A stretch of DNA of 64,000 nucleotides, from the NCBI GenBank assembly GCA_000349905.1, contig KB722737.1, forward strand, positions 1,341,763 to 1,405,762, in the 5' to 3' direction. Below are positions 1 through 11,400 of this stretch, in pieces. The notes below the pieces were generated by a model. It was not told the DNA's origin. It ran no database searches and worked only from the letters and a program-made list of their open reading frames with translations. Each line of letters begins with the position of its first letter. The first letter of the stretch is position 1. Source of the DNA: Volvariella volvacea V23 (taxonomy: Eukaryota > Basidiomycota > Agaricomycetes > Agaricales > Pluteaceae). A program made the translations under genes and the position numbers.

Positions 1-656
1 TGTCGAGTTCAGGAAACTCGGATATTGGTTGCTCAACCCAAAATGTCCGTTGAGCGTGAGGAACCTGAGGGAATTGCGAGTCGCGCATTCCCAGAGTGTG
101 ACCACCACTGGGAGGCTACTGACTTCCATCGGAGGGTCACTGGAACATCTTCATCTAAAGCCTGGTCCCTGGGATGGTAAGCACCTTTCACACCTCCACA
201 TACATACCCACTCACACAACCCCTACAGTCCACCCATTCGACCTCGGTCTCAACCCCTGCCTCCGCACCCTCCGCCTCACGCTCGAAGACCCCTCCCTGG
301 CCATCCCCTGGGTCACGACCCTCCTCTCCTCCATCACCTCCTACAACTCGCTCGACCTCCTCTCCCTCGAGTTCTACGCCGACCTCAAAAAGATCCCGCT
401 CGAGTCCTGGTCCGAGGTCGACCACGCGCTCACCCGGCCCGAGCTGAGCGGCCTGAAGAGCGTCGAGCTCGGGGTGTTTGCCAGCCCCGCGGGGGCCGAG
501 TTTCAGCGCGTCGAGAGCGTGCTGAGCGGCGTGAGGGAGTGGCTCGGGGAGGGGTTGAGGGTGTATCAGTTGGGCGTGAGGAGTGTGAGGAGGAAGAGGA
601 CGTGGAGGCCGTTGGTGGTTATGCCGATGACGAGTGTGTATCAGGGGTTGTCTTGA
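1..656 (+). CDS. F-box/LRR-type protein, 3' part (5' end outside window)
   Basis: The reading frame is already open at base 2, so the gene starts before the window. Exon (2-176) is followed by a 52-nt GT-AG intron (177-228) and a last exon 229-656. Splicing joins '...LKPGPWD' to 'VHPFDLGLNPCLRTLRLTLE', in phase. The protein shows leucine-spaced segments (LRELRVAHS, LRTLRLTLED, LDLLSLEF) and ends 'MPMTSVYQGLS'. This fits the leucine-rich tail of the F-box-like proteins that are expanded in Agaricomycetes. No F-box is visible because the amino-terminal part is missing. The assignment to F-box rather than another LRR family is inferred from the pattern and from the F-box neighbours. Substrate and role are unknown. 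Confidence 0.55.
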
Positions 657-876
657 TCGTGATTGGGGGTGGTGCTTTTTGTCCTTGGGGTTGAATGTTT
701 TGGACGTTGTTCAGGGTGGTTATTTATCTCGCTAATGTCTTGGTTTCTTGTTCGTTCGTCTTGGACAGTGTTGACGTCAACTAATTACATGCATTGTATC
801 TAACAGGGAAATATCCAATCAATAGAATAGGAATCAGGTTTGGCTAGTCCAAATCTCATAATAGTCGCTTTCGCTT

Positions 877-1856
877 CTATCGTCGTTCCTGGATAATTTC
901 CTCTGCTATCTTCCACATATCTATGCCACCCGTTGCACCTCTAATCCAATCATCAATCCAATTAAAATCATAGCCTATCTTATCGTAGTGAAGAACCACA
1001 ACTCTATCCTCTGGTATCTCTTCCATTGTCCCATCCAATCTCAATCTATTCCCAACCTTCGGTAATTCGTCCTCAAACGCTTCATTATCCCCGAAGCTGA
1101 ATGAGAACACAATAACTACTTCCAAAGCTTCGCAGTGCCTCAGACACATTGCAACAATATGTCCCAAACCTGGGTACACCTCCGAAAATGACACATACCG
1201 CAAATTCTTCAAGCATGCGTAGTTGTTCCTCTCTTTTCCACCCGACCACTTTTCCAATTTGGTCCAAAGCGTGTGGTGTTCTCGAAAGCGTCGTGGTTCA
1301 AGTCGACTTGTGTCTCACGAAGCACTTTATGGTAGCGATCCACTGAAGCGAAGTGACCCCTTTGGCGGATACGGTGCGATTGGGTGACCGAATGGCCGTT
1401 ATTAATGCCGAAAGCAACAATGGCAGGTATAGTGTTACCGTACAATTGGAGGTTTTGAAGGTTGGCACGCTGAGATGCAAAGGTGCTTATTTGATCCTTG
1501 TCGCCTGGGATTGATAGGTGTCTGATGTGATGCACGCATGGACCAGGTGGTTGAAAGATTTTATGAAAAAGGTGGGCGTTGTCTTCAGACTTGTTTCGTA
1601 GGATAGCAATCTCACGATGGATCGGTTCCAACCTTGAGAATCATCATTGATGGCATTTCAATCAGTAAATCTCAAAAGTGTATTCTTGGAACCAAGGCTT
1701 ATAAGCCCACCAAAGTCGGACCCGGCGAGCGACCTGCGTCAATAATGGAATAGAGCGCCTGTCGTCGAGCCCGGCGAATTCAAAGATGACACGCTTCAAG
1801 TCTTGCGGTAAACGTGGTTCTGCGAGGGTTGTATCGTCCATCGTCGAAGTTGACAT
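877..1856 (-). pseudogene. F-box-like gene, copy A2, frameshifted
   Basis: The start codon at 1856 opens an F-box-like amino terminus: 'EPRLPQDLKRVIFEFAGL', then a conserved 'ARRVRLW' where Agaricomycete members of this family have their first intron. The intron is 1710-1633 (GT-AG), restoring '...W LEPIHREIAILR'. The second exon runs toward a stop at 877. Against the plus-strand paralogue (27822-28818), copy A2 carries an extra four bases near 1410 ('attgttgctttcggc' against 'attgcttcggc' in the other copy). It loses frame again near 1265, so the middle reads in other frames. The last 120 codons (NNYACLKNLRYVSF... ending IIQERR) remain clear. I infer a pseudogene. Sequencing error is less likely, because the losses occur at separate sites. 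Confidence 0.7.
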
Positions 1857-2399
1857 TGAGGATTAGAGTTGAGGATCAAGATGGATAAAAATGTCGACCT
1901 CATGTCCTCGCAAATTAGGAAACGGACCCTGAGCAACATTTAGAATAAATGTCCACTGAAATGAAGTAGACTCCGAGGAGACACGGTATAGTGAGGCCAG
2001 CAAATGATTTTTTCGTGACCATGACAGAACAATAGCAGGTACTGTGCTTCCCGCTCGTTAACAGCGGTAGGTTCAAATTGGCACGCTCCAAGTCTGGCGG
2101 CAATCAGGACCCACCCTCCATCATTAGAACCGAGGCTGAAAAACCGGTAGGGTGGTAATGGAAATACTCATAGCCTTAGAAAGCATAGCGGTATCTTAAG
2201 TCGAGAGAGGGAACATATACTGTCTTGATTGTAGGCAAGTAGACTTGGTCAGGAGCCACCATAAAAACTAGATCCTATGCTTACTATTTTTGATTCGGGA
2301 CTATGCTGTTAGAAGGCCTTCATCGTTATAAATTCAGCGTATCGGCTATGGAGTACTGTGCAAGTCACATGAAGACCAAAACCGAATAACAAGAATCAA

Positions 2400-3836
2400 A
2401 ATTTGGAAGTACTGTCCCTAATACACCACCTTGTACATTGAAACCTATAAAACAGTAAAAGCAACAGCCTCAACGAAATCTTTTCCTTGAGACACAAATC
2501 CTTCAGGTGCGACCATTCAGATTTTTCTACGAACTCGCACTGTACAATAATAGAATCCATATACTTCAGCTTTGACCTCATCGGCAATGAGTCCTACTAA
2601 CTCCATTATTGGCTGCACATCGGTGATGATCAGTTTTGCATCTGATTTGCCAACCGATTGTAATTGAGTAAGATGAATAATTTCGATGCCCAATTCGCGT
2701 ATAGGCTCTGAAGGTGGGAGAAGACCAAAGTTGGGAAGGGNNNNNNNNNNNNNNNNNNNNNNNNNNNNNNNNNNNNNNNNNNNNNNNNNNNNNNNNNNNN
2801 NNNNNNNNNNNNNNNNNNNNNNNNNNNNNNNNNNNNNNNNTCCGTAGAAGCGGAATGACATCAACGCGCGGCAGTATCTCAGAATTTCGAGTGGTATTTG
2901 CTGTATGTGAAGTAGCCCATTGATCGAATACATACTGTAATGAGACGTCGACAGTTCGAGTACAGTAAGAGATGCAGCGAGATTGTTGATTTCTAGGATT
3001 CTTGGGACCCAATCATCATGAAAGTCACAATGGCCGCCATCGAGAACAAGTTGGCAAAGGGGAGTGGAGAGTCGGGATGGTTCCAATCGATTGCTCTTCT
3101 TTCGACAAATCCGTCAAATGAGCTTTTCATAAAACGCGGGATGTGGACTCACAACTAAATGCAAGTTGAGAAATAGTGAGGAACGACAACAGTAATTGGT
3201 ATCGACCGACGCGAATATTCAGCTCGTCGGCGTAGCACTCGCCCAAGACATCCAATTTCGTCAGAGTTTCACAAAGCTTTCTGGGCCTTAAGGCCCAGAA
3301 TAATATTGGATGCGACAAAATAGTCATCGTGGTATTCCCTTATAATCCATAAACGGGTGATGCAACTCTGATCCCGGAACGTAGGTAGAGTGTCCATCTG
3401 ATAGAGCCTGCGCCCGCTAGTGACATGCACACCTTTGGTCCTATCACTTCGAGGGTATGGAGGTTCGCACATTCACCTGGCAAGCTCGGAGTAGTTCAAA
3501 ATTCAACGATCACGTACTTGAACGCCGTTGACTCGGAGCATATCGATTATCGAAATCGAGCATGAGGTGCTGGATAAAGTGGGGATGATATCCAAAAGCC
3601 TCCTCGTATCGAGGATTACATAGGTTCACAATCGTGCGAGCCTACAACATGGGCATTATCATTGTATACCGTTGCTTGCAGACCAACTGTAGTCATGAGA
3701 GGGCATGAGAGTTTGAGCGACCCATGATAATCGCCCCTGATTCTCCGAAACCTCGTGAGTGGGGTACTAATTGATTTTATATACGGGCAGAGGGTTTCAA
3801 GGAGCACATCTACGGGTATAGTGTCCAATCGTGATT
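2400..3836 (-). pseudogene. F-box/LRR gene, copy A1, degraded and crossed by an assembly gap
   Basis: The frame near 3828 encodes 'LDTIPVDVLLETLCPY', a typical F-box start in this fungal family, but it has no ATG in frame and soon hits stops. The LRR part continues at 3086-2517: 'LVLDGGHCDFHDDWVPRILE', 'LLHIQQIPLEILRYCRAL', then after the gap 'EPIRELGIEIIHLTQLQS'. If the gap at 2741-2840 is closed to zero, copy A1 lacks one base relative to a continuous frame just after 'PFPT'. The paralogue B1 lacks two bases at the same point. Both copies also show other stops. This is probably a dead gene. Its former role would be substrate recognition in an SCF ubiquitin ligase, which is inferred from family only. 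Confidence 0.6.
2741..2840. other. Assembly gap (100 N) inside block A
   Basis: Exactly 100 N, the usual placeholder for unknown length. The flanks, read on the minus strand, are '...ttctacgga' and 'cccttcccaact...'. Concatenated, they align with 'cactatgtgccttttccaact' in block B with no length difference. The true gap may therefore be zero. Confidence 0.95.
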
Positions 3837-4022
3837 GAGACGGTGTTGAGTCATGTTCAAGGTATCAAAGCTGAACTCGTGGTGCTACAGATAAATCTGA
3901 GGAATTATTAGTGCTCCTTTTTATTTTGATGGCTGAATTTATTACTCACCATTGCTTTCAAGTTGCTGATGCCAGTGTTCGAGTGGTGCGGCTGAGCGCT
4001 GAGGGTCAATAATCAAGGACCG

Positions 4023-5428
4023 GTGACCAAAGCATGGAGACGGGAGCAAGTTTGGGATGTGATGTGTGACCCGAAGGCGTATTTGTGGTTTTCACTACTA
4101 TTCGTTTGTGCGCAAGTGTTTTCAGTAATTGACTACTATCAAGCTTTGAGTCTGACTTATCTTCGCAAAGGGTTGGCTCAATCAGGGGTCTCAAGTGGTG
4201 GGATCGGCGCTTTTGATGCCTTCTCTAGCGGGATTTGGCTTCAACCAATTCACTACCATCCTTTTCGACATCCCATTTAGCGTCATTTATCAGCCAAAAT
4301 TAAGCTCAAGTGGCCAGTTATTTTTGAATTAAGTTTGCCGCCTATTGCTGGTGCTTCCGTGCTGGTGGTGTTGGGCTGTGGTGCGGAGTTGAGAAATAAA
4401 CCGTTGGGTTTTTACTATGCGGTGAGTAGTTGGTCTATGAACTTTAGGCCAATACACTAAGTGACATTCACCATGCTTCTAGTTGTCTTTCTTCACTGCT
4501 CGCCGTAACGCCACTTTTTTTGACAATTATGATAATATAGCGCAATGGGTTTACTAATAACTAGAACCCATGCTATACGCATGGGGTGCCCAGAACACCG
4601 CGGGCTACACGAAGAAATACGCCGTGGTATTTGTCGCTCAATGTGCCGGAAATGTACGTGTAGTACTGTTTCGGCTTCTCCCTCGCTTATCACTCGGACC
4701 ATAAAATAAAAACATCGCAAAAACCGCCTCGGTCGGTTGATAACCCCGATACCTGGAATGCCAAATCGTGGGACCCTTGCCGTGCGTTTGATCGAAAAGC
4801 CATATTATCGACGTGGATTAATTTCTAAGTAAGTTCTTATTTCTCGCTTCGATAATGGCGTGCAATTTCCCTTGATAGTCGAGGAAGCAATGTGTTAACC
4901 GGTTGTGATCGCCTGATTTTTGCAGTCTGATATGTTAGGTTGCACTGGCTGTGCTCACATTGTTCGTGGATATCCCAAGACCATAATGTTGATTTTTGAC
5001 TGACAAATGACACGGGCATTCAAACTTCCCCACTCCCATTCGCATTCACCTCATACATGGCAATTCAACTTCTTATGCTTTACCCGGAACTTTGTGTGCC
5101 TTCCATCAGAATCACTGCGGCGTTTCTAACGTTCCAAAACATATACCAGCAAGCCGCTAGAAGGAGACTCGGTAAAGCGGCTGTGGTAGTCGATACTTCG
5201 CTTGAGGAGTATCAGGGATATTCTTCTCGAGTTGTTGCTGCAGATCAAAGCCAAGAGCGAGACCAGATTGAGAGACTTCAAAATGAGGGCGACGATCCAA
5301 AGGATCAGGGCATTGTGGAGAGTCAAACGGAAGCGGTGGCGGTGGCGAAGAATGAGAAAGCGTTTGATGATCTAACGCAGAGCGAAGATTTCATTTTGTC
5401 CTATAGGATATTGGACCCGAGATGGTAA
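4023..5428 (+). pseudogene. Dal5/allantoate-permease-type MFS transporter, 3' half only
   Basis: Successive exon-like pieces match the Dal5 (anion:cation symporter) branch of the major facilitator superfamily in order. They are 'DPKAYLWFSLLFVCAQ', 'LSLPPIAGASVLVVLGCGAE', 'LSFFTA', 'PMLYAWGAQNTAGYTKKYAV', 'VFVAQCAGN', 'EKPYYRRGLIS', and a tail with 'AFDDLTQSEDF' like the usual 'FDDLTD.EN..F' terminus. Family-like introns are still visible, for example from about 4422 to 4481. The stretch corresponding to the next membrane helix has in-frame TAG and TAA codons (about 4930-4990), so the gene is dead. The first six helices are missing: the sequence left of about 3990 is F-box block A. The truncation point coincides with the block edge. 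Confidence 0.7.
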
Positions 5429-8400
5429 GCTTGCGTTATGTTCTTGAGCAATTGAAAATAAATAAGGTCGACGCTCATATCGCAACCTGCCCTGTCCTCT
5501 TATCCTCCAGTCACTATCGACCTCTGTAGGAGCCAAGATTCTAGACACTAGCCAGCTTTTGTACCCATGTTGCTGTCTTTGTACTTTCTATAAGGGCACT
5601 TTACTCAAGAAACAATGCAAGCCCAAAGCATGCCGAGGCGCGTGAGCAAGAGCTGTCAAGGAGTGGAAGACGAAGAATGGTGTGTATCGGAAGCCATTAC
5701 GATGACCCCCGTAGGAGGAAAGTTATAGGCCAACTTCATAACCTTTCAGGACTCGACAATCACCAGTCCGGTGGTCTCTTCACCGAGGTTACCACTAAAT
5801 AATACTAGTGTAGGTCGAAGTGGAACACGACCCCCGGATCTTGGCTGCATATCGTTCTTTGGATTATTCTTTTGTCCATCGATTGACTAAAGTCTCGTAA
5901 GTTATTTAGATAGGCGGTGCATCGGATTCAATCCAACGATCAATCGTCAATGTGATCGTGGCACTTGCCTGCGGAATGTCCAATCACTTTCCCTATGTTG
6001 GCCATGGGGGTTTTCTTGGCCCTTTCGAATACTTCCTGCGCCAGGTCCTCAACCCGAAGCGTGTCAAACGTGAGGAGTATCGTACTCCATGCGGCCGAGT
6101 CTGAGTTGTAAATAACACTCATGAGGGCCTGGGGTCGAGAGTCAGAAGAATTTTCGGGGACGCTAGGGTGTGGGTTGTCATTACTGACCTCACTAAGAGC
6201 CTAGCTTATATTCAATGAGATAACCAATGATTGCAATGGGACCTTGAAATATCGGGCCGAACAAATTTTAGGGGCACGATTTGAAGAGAGGTACGGGTGA
6301 GCTAATTTGTTAAGTAAGATTGTCCTTACGTTCACACATCTGGGGAAATAGGTGTGGCCGATATGATCCCCAGTTTTGAAGGAAGCCGGGCACAAAGGAG
6401 GACCTGCCTTCTGACCGTGGAGCCTTGAGTTGACCGATGTTCAAGTATGTCTTAAGCCCCTCTTCTTGATGTTTTACCGAGCTGAGTTTTGGTAGGTATG
6501 TGAACATCGTGCATTTATGAGGCAAAAGACGGCGCCACTAGGCCACGAGGTCATGGGGGCATGACGACTGTATCGAATCTCGATTGATGCTGGAGAGTGT
6601 CCTGATCTGGTTTAATCCAATTCGACTCCCTGGCCACCGAAGGTTTCTGAATGAACAAGAAATCCTGGAATATCGTGCGGAACTTTTACCAAAATACTGA
6701 TCCATGGTTCGTCACCCTGTGGGCTATTACTCATAAATCAGAAAAACCTTGCGACAATTCAGAAGGGTATGCCAGATCGTGGCGGCAAAAAGGTCACGTT
6801 CGCCAATCTTGTTGGACATGTTGTGCATGCGGTCACCCCAGTCAGGACGAATCACAATGCACCTGAAGGGATGGTTGACAAAAGATAGCACAATAAGCCC
6901 TACATTCAATCTCCCTCGAGCACGAGACTTACTCTACGACCTTGTACCCCTTACTTCGAGCTGCACATTTTTGGTCACCGCCTTCTTGAATTTTGGGGTG
7001 GTCATGGTCACCTGGTCCAAGTTCCCGTTTACAAACAAGCTTCAACTGATTTCAGGGCCCGAAGACATGAAGAAAACCATGGCTGATACACCTCACACCA
7101 AACTCAGCAACAAAATATGATCTCGGGAATGGCCATGGGTCCACAGGCACAGAAACAACTATGCTGACGCCATTTTTATAGTCAATTCTATATGTGGCAA
7201 GAAATTATCCTGGAGTGAACAAGGACTGAAGGACGCACACAACTTACACCGACAATATTTACTTCCCACATAATTTTCATTATGTACTTACGAGCTGCAA
7301 CTCGAACATGGCGAGAGGAGCTGAAGGGGTTTCCGTTTCCGGAACTAGTGCTTGCCGGTCGGCGTCGGGGTCTTTGCCCTCTGCCGGTCAACGCATATGC
7401 ATTTCATCTCAAGTCCAGATCATACATCGTCACCACTTTGGCAGAGAACACCGGCGACTCCTATGAGTGCATTGCGGTTCCGCTCGTTCCGTCTGTAAAT
7501 CTTTGAGGCGTCGTGAGACCACTTTGCTCGACGGGCCAGCTCCTCTGGAAACAATCACACGACCGTGCGTCCAACTGTCTACCGTGGAGCAGCAATTCCT
7601 GGAGTTGGTGAGTTTTTATCCCTTGTTGCAGATACAGCCAACCCACTCAGTAAGATCCGGAGGCGTAACAGTTCGGGGACGATATTTCACGGTCATTATC
7701 AAGGCGATGTCCTGTTACAGTCCAGGTTGACGCACACACCCTTCTCTTCTCATGTTCTGGGTCTTATGTGGCTTCTTTCCCGCACCCCAATGAACAAACT
7801 GGCAGAGGTGCCACGCTCACCGAAAACACCTGCAAATGCGCGCCCGTTGTTGGCCAGGCGATGCTTATCTTCCCATCGTAGTTATCCAGTGCTCTCAAAC
7901 TCTGGATTCAGTGCTTCGTGAACTTGATGGATTGGATCGCGTGTTGCCCTGTGGCACATCTGCACGCAACGCGTGCAAAGCAGAAAACAAGCACAGAGAG
8001 CACCAATTCTGACCTTTCCATGAATGGTAACTTCAGCCTCAACACCTACCTTTCCATCAGGAACCCCATCAAAACATGCGTTCGCGCTCACAGTGTAGTA
8101 CAAACCCGATATGTTCCCTATCTATCAAATAGATTTTGGATCGTGATCGATAAGTATTTGATTTAATGGGTACCTCACTGTTGGCCTAACGTTCTCGTAC
8201 GGTCACCCACCGCTTTAGGAAAGTCATATTTATAGACACCGGCGCTGCGCAGCTTTGACAAAGTTTCTCTTGAGTCGCAAGCCTACTTCATGCGAGTCTT
8301 GCTGAAGAGGTGAAAGTACTACCATATTCATGTGTTATGGTTCAAGGCCTAATAGAGTGCTCTCCCCTAATACTAGCTCCGCTTGGTAGCATACAATTTT

Positions 8401-11400
8401 GGTCCAAGAGGGTCATATTGAGCAAGCTCAACCACCTCGTATTGCGAACGACATGGTCTGCATTTTCACCCTTCAAGAACGTCGCAGTGTTGTCGCAAGG
8501 GGTCAACGATAACACATCATCCATTTGCCGACCGGACAGACAGAGTACTAGATATCCAGAATGTTTGCTCTCCCTTATCATCTCTACAACTTCACAACTC
8601 GCAACTGTACACGGAGGAAGACATGCTTGGTTCCAAATTGGAAGGGATCGTGAGATCCAGGGCGCTGGCGTCTATATAATAGACACCCTCTCTCGTCCCC
8701 CATCAATCACGCACGTAATCCGAGAACCGAGTCTACGTTACTCCACCTGGTACCCAAAGGGTTCGACGGAATCAAATCGTTGAGATGGAAGATTCGTACT
8801 TTCTAAAGATCTTTCCATGGGAATGCGACGGTGTTTTGAAACTAAGGGTATGTTGCGGTGGGGTCCCAAGATTGCGGGAGTCAGGGTTTAGCGATATTGA
8901 GATGCTCCAGTGCTTGACACATCGACTTAGCGATGTGGCCGGGCTTTCGTGGCAGCCTTCTCCGAAGGACGACGATTGCTGCGTATGTGATCATTAAGGA
9001 TACAGGTAACGTGTCAACTTTGCTGAGCCCAGAAGTGGGCCGCATTCACACAACGACACGACAGCGGCGCTGGGACAAGGGTAAAGCGATATTTTCATGC
9101 TTACAGGCAACGGATGGCGTAGTCGTTAAGGACCTAGATTGTTAGACTAAGAACGTCTTAGTACGATATTCACCCCACCAGTTGAAAATTTTCATTGCCT
9201 TTGGGAGCTGCAGAATTGAATGAGTCAGGCATTCTCCGGATGGTTATAGCATCTACAGATTGCTTTGTAAAGGCCCCATTCGAAGTGGCCGACCAAGCCC
9301 ACGATCGCACAGTGTCATATGGCATGAGATGAACTTAAGTTCGAGAGTGCCCTCCAGAACCAGTTATCCGAAATCACGTTCAACGGCCGCCCAGAGCTGG
9401 ATGGACGGCATTTTCAACTGTGGAAGTTCTGGAGAGGGCCAAGGGATTCGCACTTTGTAGATCTGGGCCTCGGAGGAAGGCGGTGTCCAGATTCGTTCAA
9501 ATGAAGCAGAGGGTATATAAGTGTCAACTTCGTCCCATGTAGACGGTACCTAATATACAGCACATTTCATCTCATGGGACTTGGCAAATGTGCTGTAACA
9601 TCGTCACAGTAGCACTTCATCCATTCCCATTCGTCTATCTTCACAATCTAACTACAGCATCGTCAATGTCACCGTTGCGATGCTCATATATCACCAAGGG
9701 CTCCGAAGGAACTCCAAGGGGAATGACGACATTCGTAAGAGGTTAATCATCAATAGACTTCTTGTTGTGCGTCACACCGCGGCTAGTGGCTGTCGGCGGC
9801 GAAACAGCAATCACAAGTGGAAACGGAGCAACGACCTGAACCTGAGCCCGCGGCCGGGCAACCGCCAGAAGTCAAATTTAGGAAAGGGGAGGGATTCCAC
9901 GGATCTGGATCACTATTTGGCACGCATCATCATCTTACGGAACTCACCAGCTCGTAACGACTTGCCCTTAAATGTACAGAACGGTATTGCCTTTCATGGT
10001 GTGTATGCGGGTTCGGACGTATGCATATGTGCACTGCGGCGTAAGTAAGCCTACGGAATCAGCCTGAGTTTCGTCAGGGAAGCAAGAATTGAAAATGGTA
10101 TTAGCACTTGAACTGTATTGAAGCTGTTATCAAGCAAAAATCAGAATAAAGCATACCATAGGCAAGATGATCATGAGACCGTCGATCCAATGTAAGGCTG
10201 TACACTGTGCTCAGGTTCAGCACGGCACTAGCGTCATCACGAGTTAGACTGGTGGCAGTAAGCAGGAGGTAGTAGCGCCTTGAATGGGTGCAGTATCGGG
10301 CCAGTGTATAGCTTGTAGTCTAATGCTGTAGCAATTGTATGCACTTGGCGATGCAATATCCCATCTGTGAACGACCTGTTGAGAATATCGAATAATCGAT
10401 AAGGTAGGATATTCTATATTGATCAAATCAGATCCTGCCACGCGGTACGGGGGGTAGGAGTTCTGTGCAGCCCAGTAATATAAATCTGGATGACCTAAGG
10501 CTGAGACTGAGACTGAGGATATCGATAACTGCATAGATGTTGCGAAATCAATTTTTGATTGACAACCTTTCTGTATCCGACACACATTTGTTCACATTCG
10601 TAATTTATATACAAAGTCGCAATTGCTCTAGAAAGCAAAATTATCATTGTCAACCTTGGGACCTTGCCAGCCAAACTGCAGGGGTGGCGCATTACCTGTT
10701 GGGTTTATTCCACTCAGGCTCCCCTCACTGGCAGGCTCCCCCTTGTCGATGCGGCGGGAAAGAGGAGATAAATTTCGAACCTGAGCCTGCGCGCTCCTGA
10801 GTTTAAACATTCCAGGGAACACTTGACTTGTAAGGTCTGAAAGCGTGAAAACTCACCAGTCTGCTTATTGGGTGCCGCGCCAGCGTGGATGCCAATGAAT
10901 GTACCCGGGACTATGGCCAGGTGGCCGCAGAACGAGTCGAGCTGATGATGGCGTTGATGATGGTGGTGGTGTTCCGTCTGTACGTACAGTCAATTTAAAT
11001 TTGCTTATAGCGAACATTCTAAAACGCAAGTTTCGAACCCAGTAAGAACATCAACATTCACATCGCTCCTTGTGCTTTGTGCGGTGAGACTTCGATTCCA
11101 CCCGCTCAATGTTCGTCGACCTCTGGCTCCCCAACCCTGCACCCACGAATGGCCGCACTAGCACTAAAGCTGGTAATTGGAAATATGGAGAAAATTTTTG
11201 GTGTACGGCGTGCGCAAGATGAGCGGGCTTCCTTTGCTACTTCAAGTATAGAAGAAGCCACGGTGGCAGTCGTTACAATATGCCTTATGTACCATCCGCC
11301 TGATATTTGATGAGCGTGGACCTCACTGGTGCTGGGAAACGCGCGTGTGTACATGCAGATGTACATGTAAGGTTTGAACTTCGAAAGAACTTCGGAAGTT

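Larger units (their letters stand above)
806..3989 (-). repeat. Inverted duplicated block A (two F-box genes)
   Basis: This segment, read on the minus strand, matches 25516-28873 on the plus strand almost from end to end. Matching starts at 'gcaccactcgaacactggc' (A 3989 downward, B 25516 upward) and ends around 'ggatatttccctgtt' (A about 806, B about 28873). In coding stretches I compared by eye, roughly nine in ten bases agree, with scattered indels. The block carries two F-box/LRR-like genes in tandem. The two copies lie about 21.5 kb apart in opposite orientation. I saw no obvious terminal repeats or target-site duplication, so the mechanism is unknown. Confidence 0.85.

Noticed and set aside
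6590..6640. Possible tRNA T-arm ('aattcgactccc')
   Set aside because: No matching acceptor stem, D-arm or anticodon arm upstream. I found no complete tRNA anywhere in the window.
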